DNA of 35,235 nucleotides. Origin: CALFXN01 sp937957815 (GTDB lineage Bacteria > Synergistota > Synergistia > Synergistales > Aminobacteriaceae). The position numbers and the translations under genes are program-made. Numbering within the stretch: position 1 is the first letter of the stretch; each line of letters opens with the position of its first letter. Below the pieces are notes generated by a model that worked only from the letters and a program-made list of their open reading frames with translations, was not told the origin of the DNA and searched no databases. Location: the NCBI GenBank assembly GCA_036788195.1, contig DAIQNX010000030.1, forward strand, positions 1-35,235, read 5' to 3'. Shown here in pieces: positions 1-7,262 of this stretch.

Positions 1-621
1 GCGCGCGACGGGCTCTGGTCGATCGCGCGAAAGGAAGGCGACCCGAACGTCGCCGACCTCTCGCGCACGGCGCTCCTCGCGCTCGGAGCGGTGGCCTCGA
101 CGCTGCGGACGAACGGCGACCCGGCGGCATCTTCCGTCACGACAGATCTCCTCTCGGCGATTCCCGAAAAAGAGGGACCGGACCTTCGCGTCGCACTCAA
201 GGCCCTCGGCAACACGGGAGACCCGGCAGCCGCGGAACGCATCCGGTCCTATATGGCGTCGGAGAGCGCGGCGACGCGCGCCGCCGCGGCAACGGCGCTC
301 CGCCGGATGCCGGACGCGCGGACCGGCGAACTGCTCCTCTCCTCGCTCGCGAGCGAGAAGGTTCCCGAGGTGCGCGGCGCGGTCGTGCGGAGCATCGCCT
401 CCCGCGGGATCGACGACGCGGCAATAGCGGCCATCGCCGAAAACGCGCAAACCGAAAAGAACGACCTCGTGCGCGGCGAAATGATTCGCGCGCTCGCCAA
501 GGGGGTCGACTCTTCGCCGGTCGCGCGGAATAGCCTCGAACGGATGCTCGACACTGAAAAAGACCCACAGAACATCGAGCTCCTCCGGCGCGCCCTCTCG
601 CGCGTTCCGAAAACCCCGTAA
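1..621 (+). CDS. HEAT-repeat protein, C-terminal fragment (5' end outside window)
   Basis: The frame is open from the first base and stops at 619-621, so this is the last ~206 residues of a longer protein. The visible part is a string of alpha-helical pairs of HEAT type: Ala/Leu-rich helices with repeated patterns such as ALKALGNTGDPAAAERI, AATRAAAATALRRM and VRGAVVRSIASRG. The ALKALGN-GDP pattern followed by a second helix resembles the helical region of vitellogenin/lipoprotein N-terminal domains, which also occurs in some bacterial proteins. That is a family resemblance only and no lipid role can be shown here. No signal peptide can be judged because the start is missing. It is the only plus-strand gene before 11.8 kb and is followed within 35 bases by a strong terminator, so it ends its transcription unit. 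Confidence 0.75.
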   Translation, partial: ARDGLWSIARKEGDPNVADLSRTALLALGAVASTLRTNGDPAASSVTTDLLSAIPEKEGPDLRVALKALGNTGDPAAAERIRSYMASESAATRAAAATALRRMPDARTGELLLSSLASEKVPEVRGAVVRSIASRGIDDAAIAAIAENAQTEKNDLVRGEMIRALAKGVDSSPVARNSLERMLDTEKDPQNIELLRRALSRVPKTP

Positions 622-651
622 CCCCGGCGTTCCCGAAACGCACGGCACACG

Positions 652-694
652 AAACGACGAAGGACCTCCGGTATTCGGAGGTCCTTCGTCGTTT
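652..694 (+). terminator. Strong intrinsic terminator, probably bidirectional
   Basis: A perfect 19-bp inverted repeat (652-670 with 676-694) surrounds a 5-base loop, with A's at the left foot and T's at the right foot. It lies 30 bases after the HEAT-repeat gene and about 70 bases beyond the stop of the convergent aminotransferase gene, so it can serve both. Confidence 0.9.
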
Positions 695-765
695 TCAGGA
701 GGTGGTTCGCTCTGTGCTCTCTTCCCGACGGGAGGCTCTCAGTCCCCCGGGGAATGCGTTATGCG

Positions 766-1926
766 TTATTCCTTCACGAGGCCTTTCTGAAGCGTTCCGA
801 CGGCCTTGCCGAACTCGATCGAATAGCCGCACCTGACGCATGCGCGCTCGACCGCGGCGATCGCCGATACGAGAACGTGCTTGTCGACGTTGCCCATGTG
901 TCCCATCCGGAACCCCTTGCCCGCATAGGCTCCGAGGCATCCGGCGGTCTGCGCTCCCTCTTCGGCCAGCGCCTTGCGGAAGGCTGCGTCATCGAGGTTC
1001 GATCCTTTCGGATACAGATAGACGGACAGCGTCGGAGCCCGGCAGGGGTTCTTCGCGGCAACCTCGAATCCGATCGATTCGAGCGCTGCGTCGAACATCG
1101 CTGCCTGACGCACATGGCGGTCGAACCGTTCCTGAAGGCCTTCGGTCTTCATGATCCGGATGGATTCCTTGAGGGCCCAGATCAGGTTGATCGCGGGGGT
1201 TCCCCAGTATTTGCTCGGATCGTGCATGACGGGAAGCCACTTCTCGAAGTCCACGTAGGATTCGGGAATGTCGGCCATGGACTTGCGCTTCGCGACGGCC
1301 CGCTCGCTCGCCCAGAGGAGCGCGAGCCCCGGCGCGACGCCGAACGCCTTCTGCGAGCAGGAGAGAAGAACGTCGATTCCCATCGGATCGACGTACTGCT
1401 CGACGCCGCCCGTGGCGGCCACGCCGTCGACGACGTAGAGAACGTCGGGGTGTTTTTTCTTCAGCATCTCGCCGATCTTCGCGACCGGAGCGGCGACGCC
1501 GGTGGATGTCTCGACATGCGTCACCGTGACGACATCGTACTTCTTTTCGGAGAGCTTCGCGTCGACCAGTTCGGGCGTCACGCTCGTCCCCCATTCGACG
1601 GAAAGGACGTCCGTCTCGAGCCCCTTGCGCTTGCACATGTCGATGAACCGGTCGCCGAAGAATCCGTTCGAGCAGATCAGGATCCTGTCGCCGCGCTTCG
1701 TGATGTTCGCGACGGCCATTTCCATCGCCATCGTGCCGGACCCGGCGACGACGAACGCCTCTCCCGAGCACTTCCACATGGCCTTCATGTCCGTAAGGAC
1801 ATCCCTGAAATCGGCGACGAACGCCGCGTCCCCGAACGCAACCGTCTCGCGCGCCATCTGATCCTGAATGGAGCGCACCACCGGGGTCGGTCCCGGAATC
1901 ATGACAAGCTTGTTCGTTGGCAACAT
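766..1926 (-). CDS. Class V PLP aminotransferase (alanine/serine/ureidoglycine-glyoxylate aminotransferase family)
   Basis: This 386-residue protein has the full length and layout of the alanine-glyoxylate/serine-pyruvate aminotransferase family, cytosolic fold type I PLP enzymes. The N-terminal IPGPTPV motif, the SGT phosphate-binding stretch (~63), HVETSTGV (~137-144), the Asp in VVDGVA (D167) and the Schiff-base lysine in SCSQKAFG (K193) are all visible. An AAGGAGG ribosome site lies just upstream. It is the second gene of an operon with the IclR regulator, 17 bases after that gene's stop. The amino donor cannot be read from sequence. Alanine, serine and ureidoglycine are possible; the last (PucG-like) is suggested only by the IclR neighbour and the amidohydrolase at 10308-11537. 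The family assignment is firm and the substrate is open. Confidence 0.9.
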   Translation of the reverse strand: MLPTNKLVMIPGPTPVVRSIQDQMARETVAFGDAAFVADFRDVLTDMKAMWKCSGEAFVVAGSGTMAMEMAVANITKRGDRILICSNGFFGDRFIDMCKRKGLETDVLSVEWGTSVTPELVDAKLSEKKYDVVTVTHVETSTGVAAPVAKIGEMLKKKHPDVLYVVDGVAATGGVEQYVDPMGIDVLLSCSQKAFGVAPGLALLWASERAVAKRKSMADIPESYVDFEKWLPVMHDPSKYWGTPAINLIWALKESIRIMKTEGLQERFDRHVRQAAMFDAALESIGFEVAAKNPCRAPTLSVYLYPKGSNLDDAAFRKALAEEGAQTAGCLGAYAGKGFRMGHMGNVDKHVLVSAIAAVERACVRCGYSIEFGKAVGTLQKGLVKE

Positions 1927-1943
1927 TTTTTCCAGCCTCCTTC

Positions 1944-2708
1944 TTATCTCTGTGCCCGTACGGGCACAGGCATCGGCACACGTTCGAAATCCACGAGCTT
2001 TTCCGTAATCGCGAGGGCGACGGCCCGGACGCGTTCACCGCGTTCCTGTACCATGGACGAGGGGAAACGGTAGACCGGAGCCGAAACGCTCACGGCCCCG
2101 ATAGGCCTCCCGAGTTCGTCCGTGACGGCGGCGCCGACGCAGCGCAACCCGGCCTCGTTCTGTTCGTCGTCCACCGCGTAGCCGCGGCTCCGCACGTCAC
2201 GCAGTTCGGAAAGCAGTTCGGGATGCAGCGTCTCGCTCAGCCCCCTGCAATCCTCCGGCGAAAGGAGCGCGAGAATCGCCTTCCCCGCGGAGAGATTCGT
2301 CAGGGAGCCCCGGACCCCGACGCGGGAGTGCATCCGCACCTGGAACGGACTTTCGAGCTTGTCGAGGTAGAACAGCTCCCCGCGCTCGAACACGAACAGA
2401 TGGACGGTCTCCTTCGTTTCGTCGCGGAGTTCGAGCAGGAGCGGACGCGCGACTTCCGAAATCACGGTCCGGACGCGGTATGCGTCGGCGAACAGGAGCA
2501 TCGTCGGGCCGATCGCGTACTCCCGCCCCTTCGTCACGACGGCGCGGATATTCTCGAGGCTCGAAAGAATCCGGTATACGGTCGCCTTCGGCAGTCCGGT
2601 CGCGACCGCGATTTCCGTTACACCTACGGGCCGCTTTTCGTCGGCCATGTACATCAGAATGGCGAATGCCCTGTCGAGAACGCGGATCGAAGCGTTTTGA
2701 TCATCCAT
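1944..2708 (-). CDS. IclR-family transcriptional regulator
   Basis: This 254-residue protein has the standard IclR size and two-part layout. Residues ~5-65 form a winged helix-turn-helix (VTEIAVATGLPKATVYRILSS is the recognition region) and ~75-245 form the effector-binding domain with the usual late-domain signatures (LSAGKAILA, RSRGYAVDDEQNEAG, GAVSVSAPV). Family members bind small organic acids and commonly control the adjacent catabolic gene and themselves. It is the first gene of a two-gene operon with the aminotransferase, so it probably regulates that enzyme. A sigma70-like promoter and a near-palindrome over the expected transcription start lie upstream. Its last codons contain a perfect 20-bp palindrome. 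The start ATG at 2706-2708 leaves a normal family N-terminus. Confidence 0.92.
   Translation of the reverse strand: MDDQNASIRVLDRAFAILMYMADEKRPVGVTEIAVATGLPKATVYRILSSLENIRAVVTKGREYAIGPTMLLFADAYRVRTVISEVARPLLLELRDETKETVHLFVFERGELFYLDKLESPFQVRMHSRVGVRGSLTNLSAGKAILALLSPEDCRGLSETLHPELLSELRDVRSRGYAVDDEQNEAGLRCVGAAVTDELGRPIGAVSVSAPVYRFPSSMVQERGERVRAVALAITEKLVDFERVPMPVPVRAQR
1950..1969 (-). promoter_or_regulatory. Perfect 20-bp palindrome at the iclR/aminotransferase junction
   Basis: CTGTGCCCGTACGGGCACAG is a perfect palindrome. It spans the last sense codons of the IclR gene and lies about 5 bases before the ribosome site of the aminotransferase gene. As RNA it can form an 8-bp GC-rich stem with a GUAC loop. 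It may be an intercistronic processing or translation-control hairpin, or a protein site. No T run follows, so it is not a standard terminator. Confidence 0.55.
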
Positions 2709-2741
2709 GTTTTTTCACCTGGCGAATTTTTTATCCGTGGC

Positions 2742-2785
2742 ACGAACATGCTCGTATGCTACCCCGTCCCGGAGTGTTTTGTCAA
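2742..2785 (-). promoter_or_regulatory. Predicted promoter and operator of the iclR operon
   Basis: On the minus strand a perfect TTGACA (2780-2785) is separated by 18 bases from TAGCAT (2756-2761), a fair sigma70-type -10. Directly downstream, over the expected start point, ACGAACATGCTCGT (plus strand, 2742-2755) is a 14-bp near-palindrome with one mismatched pair of positions, a plausible site for autoregulation by the IclR protein. The binding role is inference. Confidence 0.5.
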
Positions 2786-2803
2786 TGCCCAGGCACGAAC
2801 GAC

Positions 2804-2840
2804 AAAAAAACCCGCCGCGACGAAACAGTCGCAGGCGGGC
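2804..2840 (-). terminator. Intrinsic terminator of the Ehr-type operon
   Basis: Read on the minus strand, CCCGCC-t-GCGAC pairs with GTCGC-GGCGGG around a short loop and is followed by seven T's (2804-2810). It lies 27 bases after the stop of the last operon gene (2868). Confidence 0.85.
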
Positions 2841-2867
2841 ACGAAGACGATCCGAACTTCCGGATGG

Positions 2868-3635
2868 TCAGTCGCGGATTTTCCCGAGAAAACGAAGGAT
2901 TCCGTCGAGGATCGTCAGAGGGTGCGGCGGACATCCGGGAATGAAGAGATCGACGGGAACGATCGTTTCGCGCCCCGCGAGACATTCCGGCCTCGCGGCA
3001 TACATCCCCCCGGAGATCGCGCACGCTCCGACCGCGATCACGAACTTCGGATCCGGGATCGCGTCGTAGGTATCCTTCACGGCGTAGGCCATGTTCTCCG
3101 GAACGGGACCGATCAGCAGCATCCCGTCCGCGTGTCTCGGTGACGCGGCGTACGATACGCCGAAGCGCCCCAGGTCCCACGCGAGCGTGTTGAGGACGTT
3201 CGTGTCCGCTTCGCACGCGCCGCACCCCCCCGCGCTCACGACGCGCAGCGAGAAGACGCGCCCGTAAATGTCCGCAGCCTCGGGGTTCGCGGCGCCGGAC
3301 ATCGGGAGGTCGTCTCCGGTCACGACGAGCCCCTCCCGGGACGCGGAGGCGAGGCGGTAATTCCGCGTGAAGGCGATCGCCCCGTTCGGGCAGGCCTCCT
3401 CGCATTCCCTACAGAACAGGCAGCGGCCGAGGTCGAAAGAAATTCTGCCGCCCTCTTTCCCGAGCGCTCCGGTCGGACAGGATTCCGTGCAGTCGCACAG
3501 GCATCCGGCGCACCGGCTCCGGTCGAGAACGGGGATTCCGGCGAAACGCTCCGGCATCGGAGGGGCCGGTTTGTCGGGGTAGCCCATCGTCTGGTATCCC
3601 TGCCGGAATCTCGTTCGGAAGATGTTATAGATCAT
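2868..3635 (-). CDS. Fused 2x[4Fe-4S] ferredoxin and NuoB/HyfI-like small subunit
   Basis: One 255-residue chain joins two parts that are separate proteins in formate hydrogenlyase (HyfH- and HyfI-like). Residues ~38-90 carry two [4Fe-4S] motifs. The second is classical (C72, C75, C78, C82-P); the first is C42-x2-C45-x3-C49-x3-C53-P, one residue longer than usual, with an extra C47. Residues ~125-250 are NuoB/hydrogenase small-subunit-like and keep all four proximal-cluster cysteines: C138 and C141 (GGCGAC), C205 (GACAIS) and C235 (PGCPP). It should pass electrons from a soluble donor to the peripheral arm on the cytoplasmic side. It is the last gene of the operon, 24 bases after the large-subunit gene, with GGAGG at good spacing from its ATG. 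The redox role is strongly supported; the electron donor and acceptor are unknown. Confidence 0.88.
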   Translation of the reverse strand: MIYNIFRTRFRQGYQTMGYPDKPAPPMPERFAGIPVLDRSRCAGCLCDCTESCPTGALGKEGGRISFDLGRCLFCRECEEACPNGAIAFTRNYRLASASREGLVVTGDDLPMSGAANPEAADIYGRVFSLRVVSAGGCGACEADTNVLNTLAWDLGRFGVSYAASPRHADGMLLIGPVPENMAYAVKDTYDAIPDPKFVIAVGACAISGGMYAARPECLAGRETIVPVDLFIPGCPPHPLTILDGILRFLGKIRD

Positions 3636-3659
3636 GTCCGGTTGCCTCCGTCGTCCGCA

Positions 3660-5153
3660 CTACAGGTCGAACCCGCAGTACGAAAGGTTGAAGCTCTTGT
3701 TGCACAGCGGGAAGTCCGAAATGCCCCGGTTGCGCATGCACAAAGCGAGTCCGAACCAGTTGTGGAAGCTCGGGTCGACGATCTTGTAGCCCGAAAGAGC
3801 GCCCGCGCCGTCCGTCACCGCGACGTGGACGATCTCGCCGCGCCACCCCTCGGCCATCGACACGACCATCGCGCGGGGCTCGGACGCCCCGCCTTCGTCC
3901 GCGGTGAGCGGCGTTTCGGGCAGCGCGAGAAGGCCGTTTCCGACGTAGTCGAGCGAGCGAGCGATTTCCGCGCTCCTGACGCGCGCCCTCGCGAGCACGT
4001 CGCCGGTCTTCTCCGTCACGGTTTCGATCGGAACCTCGCCATACCCCGCGTAGGGGAACGAACGGCGGACGTCGAGCGCCGCGCCGCAAGCCCGGGCGGC
4101 CGGTCCGACGAGACCGAGCGCGACAGCGTCGTCGACCCCGAGAACGCCCGTTCCATCGAAGCGCGCCATGACCGTCGGCGTCTCCCAGAGAAGGTTCGTC
4201 GCGTCCGTGACATCCCTTCTGACGGAAACGAGTTGCCCGAGAAGGTGCGTCACGAGCTGCCCGTCGATATCCCGTTTCACCCCGCCCGGACGGATGAGTC
4301 CCCGCGAGAAGCGGTTCCCGCAGATGGCGGCCGTCATATTGAGGACGACTCCGCGGATGCGACCGCAGAACGAACTCGTCGGCAGGAAACCGACGTCGCC
4401 CGCGAGAGCTCCGAGATCGCCGGTGTGGCACGCGATGCGCTCGAGTTCCTGCGCGATATTCCGGATCATCCGCGCGCGTTCGGGAACGTGCCTGTGCGCG
4501 AGGGCCTCCATCGCGCCGCAGTACGCGGTCGCGTGTCCGGCCGTGCAATCTCCCGAGACCGTCTCGGCCATGTGCATCCGTACTGACGGCGCCACGTCCG
4601 CGAAGGCCTTTTCGACGCCCCGGTGCTGGTATCCGAGCGAAATTTCGAGGTGCAGCACGATCTCGCCGTGGCACTGGAAACGGAAGTGTCCCGGTTCGAT
4701 GACACCAGCGTGGACCGGACCGACGGCCACCTCGTGGACCTCCGCTCCCTCGACGCGGTAGAACTCCATATCGCCGATCGATGTGTGCGGCAACGCGCTC
4801 CCGCGCGGAAAGCGGACGGGCTTGAGCCATGGATGTCCCTCCGGAAGCGGGCCGCCGTTTTCGGCGATCTCGCGCTCGAAGAGGTGCGCCTGAAGGCAGT
4901 CGGGCGTGAGCGAGGGGTAGCGGTCGCCGTCGACGACGCCGACGGTCGCGCCGAGAGAGCCTTCCCGATCGTCCGCGAGAACGGCGCAGAGACGCGCGCG
5001 CCCTTCTCCCGGAATGCGGAACAGCGCCGCGAGACGTTGTCCGCCCGCGACCCGCCGTACGACGAGGTCGCGGAATTCCGTGACCTGAGACTCGGGGATG
5101 CCGGACAGCGGAAAAGCGCGCGCGTTCCGGATCGGAAGCCACGACGTCGTCAT
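3660..5153 (-). CDS. Group 4 hydrogenase/complex I large-subunit homologue lacking NiFe ligands (Ehr-type)
   Basis: This 497-residue protein fuses a NuoC-like N-terminal part (~1-115) to a NuoD/HyfG-like large subunit (~120-497). The start chosen is the ATG at 5151-5153, one base after the upstream stop and behind GGGAGGG; an in-frame extension to 5420 would run deep into the preceding gene and is rejected. In true group 4 NiFe hydrogenases the metal is held by CxxC near the N-terminal end of the large subunit and DPCxxC near the C-terminus. Here the first motif reads TVS200-GD-C203, and the last reads D460-P-S-F-H-N, so three of the four cysteines are absent. The surrounding GHATAYC and histidine-rich EISLGYQHRGVEK signatures are intact, so this is not decay. 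It probably forms the peripheral core of an ion-pumping complex with a non-hydrogen substrate, as described for Ehr complexes. Confidence 0.87.
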   Translation of the reverse strand: MTTSWLPIRNARAFPLSGIPESQVTEFRDLVVRRVAGGQRLAALFRIPGEGRARLCAVLADDREGSLGATVGVVDGDRYPSLTPDCLQAHLFEREIAENGGPLPEGHPWLKPVRFPRGSALPHTSIGDMEFYRVEGAEVHEVAVGPVHAGVIEPGHFRFQCHGEIVLHLEISLGYQHRGVEKAFADVAPSVRMHMAETVSGDCTAGHATAYCGAMEALAHRHVPERARMIRNIAQELERIACHTGDLGALAGDVGFLPTSSFCGRIRGVVLNMTAAICGNRFSRGLIRPGGVKRDIDGQLVTHLLGQLVSVRRDVTDATNLLWETPTVMARFDGTGVLGVDDAVALGLVGPAARACGAALDVRRSFPYAGYGEVPIETVTEKTGDVLARARVRSAEIARSLDYVGNGLLALPETPLTADEGGASEPRAMVVSMAEGWRGEIVHVAVTDGAGALSGYKIVDPSFHNWFGLALCMRNRGISDFPLCNKSFNLSYCGFDL

Positions 5154-5154
5154 A

Positions 5155-6615
5155 TCAGAGCCCTCCCGCGATGGCCGACGCATGTTCGATGAGCCGCGCG
5201 ATCGGCGACGGCAGCCAGATCCCGAACAGAAGCACCATGCAGCAGAGCGCGAGCGGCGGAACGTCGGCGGCTTCGATCGGACGCGACCTGGGAACGCAGA
5301 CGGCGGGATCGGACGGACGTCCGAACGCCATCGGGATGACGATTCGCCACATGCCGACGAAGACGATCCCGAGCGCCGAGAGGAACGCCGCGAGAAGCCA
5401 CCATCGTCCGCCGCCGCCAAGGATCGCCATGACCGAGAACTCGCTCACGAACGTCCCGAACGGGGGCACGCCGCAGATCGCGAGAAAGCCCGCGATCCAG
5501 AGAAGCCCCGTTGCGGGCGAGACGCGGATGAGGCCCGACACCGCGCGCGTCGACTTCGTGTGGTACGCGCCCAGAATCGTCCCCGCGAGAAGGAACAGCG
5601 CCCCCTTCGTCAGGGAGTGGTTGAGCGCGTGCAGCAGTCCGCCGAAGGAAGCTCCCGCTCCGGCCGCGATCGCGAGGATCCCCATGTGCTCGATGCTCGA
5701 ATACGCGAGCAGGCGCTTGAAGTCCGCCTGCCGGAGCACGAACCACCCGGCGAGGAGCATCGACAGCGCGCCGAACGCGGCGAGAAGGCCGTTGCTGTAC
5801 CCGCCGATTCCCGCGCGCACGAGGATCGCGTTGGTCCGCAGAATGCCGAGGAAGGCGCAGTTGAGCAACGCGCCCGAAAGCAGCGCCGATACCGGCGACG
5901 GCGCCTCGCTGTGCGCGTCGGGCAGCCATGTGTGCATCGGCGCGAGCCCCATCTTCGTGCCGTAGCCGACGAGAATGAGCGCGAACGCAACCTTCAGCCA
6001 GACCGGATTGAGCGAAACGGCGCGTTCGGCGAGATCCCGAAACGTCATCGGAAGGCCGTACGTCGCGGGATCGAACGCGACCGACACGGCAAGCGCCGTG
6101 TTGCCGACGAGTGCGATCGCGATGCCGACCGAGCAGATCAGAAGGTATTTCCACGTCGCCTCGAGCGACCGTGACGAACGCTGATAGCTGATCAGCGGAG
6201 CGCTCGCGAGCGTCGTCGCCTCGATGGCCATCCAGAAGACGCCCGTGTGCAGGCTCAGGATCGCGAGCGTCGTCGTGCCGAGGAAGAAGAGCATCGCGCA
6301 CGTGAAGACGGCCTCGCGGGAGAAGCGTCCCCGGCTTTCGACGGGGAGTTCGTGTCCTCGGAGGTACGCGACCGTCGCGAACGACGACGACGCGAAAAGG
6401 ACGCTCGTGATCAGCAGAAAGAGCATCGAGAGCGCGTCCAGGCCGATCCACCGTCCGGCCGACGGCTCGAAGCCGGTTCTCCAGACGATGAGGGTGCAGG
6501 CCAGGTGAAAGAACGACACGATCGTAATCAGGCGTCGCCGGACGCGGGGCGACGAAATTCCCAGGCTCGCGAGCCCGGCCGCGAAAGGCGCGAGAAACAG
6601 GATTCTGAGCATCAT
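5155..6615 (-). CDS. HyfF/NuoN-like antiporter-type membrane subunit
   Basis: This 486-residue protein is almost entirely hydrophobic, with about 14 predicted membrane helices, the length and pattern of NuoN/HyfF proton- or sodium-translocating subunits. Key ion-path residues of the family are visible: the helix-5 glutamate in FWMAIEATTLA (E132), the broken-helix lysine in GYGTKMGLAPMHTWLP (K221), K300 in DFKRLLAYSS, and H329/K337 in HALNHSLTKG. It would pump ions across the cytoplasmic membrane, driven by electron flow through the peripheral subunits. Its stop is one base before the large-subunit ATG and it starts 4 bases after the HyfE-like gene, so expression is coupled. A second ATG at 6612 is an equally possible start. 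Confidence 0.9.
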   Translation of the reverse strand: MMLRILFLAPFAAGLASLGISSPRVRRRLITIVSFFHLACTLIVWRTGFEPSAGRWIGLDALSMLFLLITSVLFASSSFATVAYLRGHELPVESRGRFSREAVFTCAMLFFLGTTTLAILSLHTGVFWMAIEATTLASAPLISYQRSSRSLEATWKYLLICSVGIAIALVGNTALAVSVAFDPATYGLPMTFRDLAERAVSLNPVWLKVAFALILVGYGTKMGLAPMHTWLPDAHSEAPSPVSALLSGALLNCAFLGILRTNAILVRAGIGGYSNGLLAAFGALSMLLAGWFVLRQADFKRLLAYSSIEHMGILAIAAGAGASFGGLLHALNHSLTKGALFLLAGTILGAYHTKSTRAVSGLIRVSPATGLLWIAGFLAICGVPPFGTFVSEFSVMAILGGGGRWWLLAAFLSALGIVFVGMWRIVIPMAFGRPSDPAVCVPRSRPIEAADVPPLALCCMVLLFGIWLPSPIARLIEHASAIAGGL

Positions 6616-6619
6616 GCGA

Positions 6620-7258
6620 TCAGTCCTTCAGCTCGGAGAGTCTGTCGATGTCGATATGCCTGAACTCCTGCCGGATGTGCAGGATGATGACGCCCATGAT
6701 GAAGACCCCGACGAAAACGTCGAGAAGAACTCCCGTCTCGACGATGAGCGGACCGTGGACCGCGAGCGCCGGGGCGAGGACGTAGATTCCGTTCTCCATC
6801 GCGAGGTACCCGATCGCCTGCGAGATCGCCTTCCGTCTCGCCACGATCAGGAAGATCCCCGTAATCATCGAAATGAGCGCGACAGCGACGACGAGCGGAT
6901 CGGCCGCTCCCGCGGGCATCGGAAGTTTCTCCGCCGCCCAGACGGAGAACCCCGTCGCGGCGAGTCCGATGAAGAGCGAAACCCGGTACCCGACGAGCGG
7001 TTCGACCTCTCGCCGTATCCCCGCGGAACGGAGCGCGCGCGTCATCAGCGCCGGAAGCGCGGCGCACTTGACGAGCCCCGTCACAGAGAGGAACGTCCAC
7101 GCTTCCCACGAGAGGCTCCCCTCGTGCGTGACAACCGCAAGACACACGAGAAGGAACGCCTGCGCCGCGACGCACCGGACCAGGCTGTCGACGCGCGACG
7201 TCGCGAACATCCGCAGATTGACGAGAAGCAGCAGGGCGATGATACTCTGGTCGATCAT
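6620..7258 (-). CDS. HyfE-like membrane subunit
   Basis: This 212-residue protein has about six to seven hydrophobic helices. It matches the size and position of HyfE of hydrogenase-4, whose C-terminal half is related to NuoK. In NuoK-type helices acidic residues take part in proton transfer; here E174 in GPLIVETGVLLDVFVG and E155 in YLAMENGIY are the candidates. It lies 4 bases after the NuoH-like gene and 4 bases before the HyfF-like gene, with GAGGTAGG before its ATG. Sequence is less conserved in this subunit than in its neighbours, so the call rests on length, topology and operon position. Confidence 0.8.
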   Translation of the reverse strand: MIDQSIIALLLLVNLRMFATSRVDSLVRCVAAQAFLLVCLAVVTHEGSLSWEAWTFLSVTGLVKCAALPALMTRALRSAGIRREVEPLVGYRVSLFIGLAATGFSVWAAEKLPMPAGAADPLVVAVALISMITGIFLIVARRKAISQAIGYLAMENGIYVLAPALAVHGPLIVETGVLLDVFVGVFIMGVIILHIRQEFRHIDIDRLSELKD

Positions 7259-7262
7259 GATC

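Noticed and set aside
3660..5420. Longer version of the large-subunit gene starting at 5420
   Set aside because: It would overlap the HyfF-like gene by 265 bases with low-complexity Ser/Arg sequence. The ATG at 5153 is behind a good ribosome site and one base from the upstream stop.
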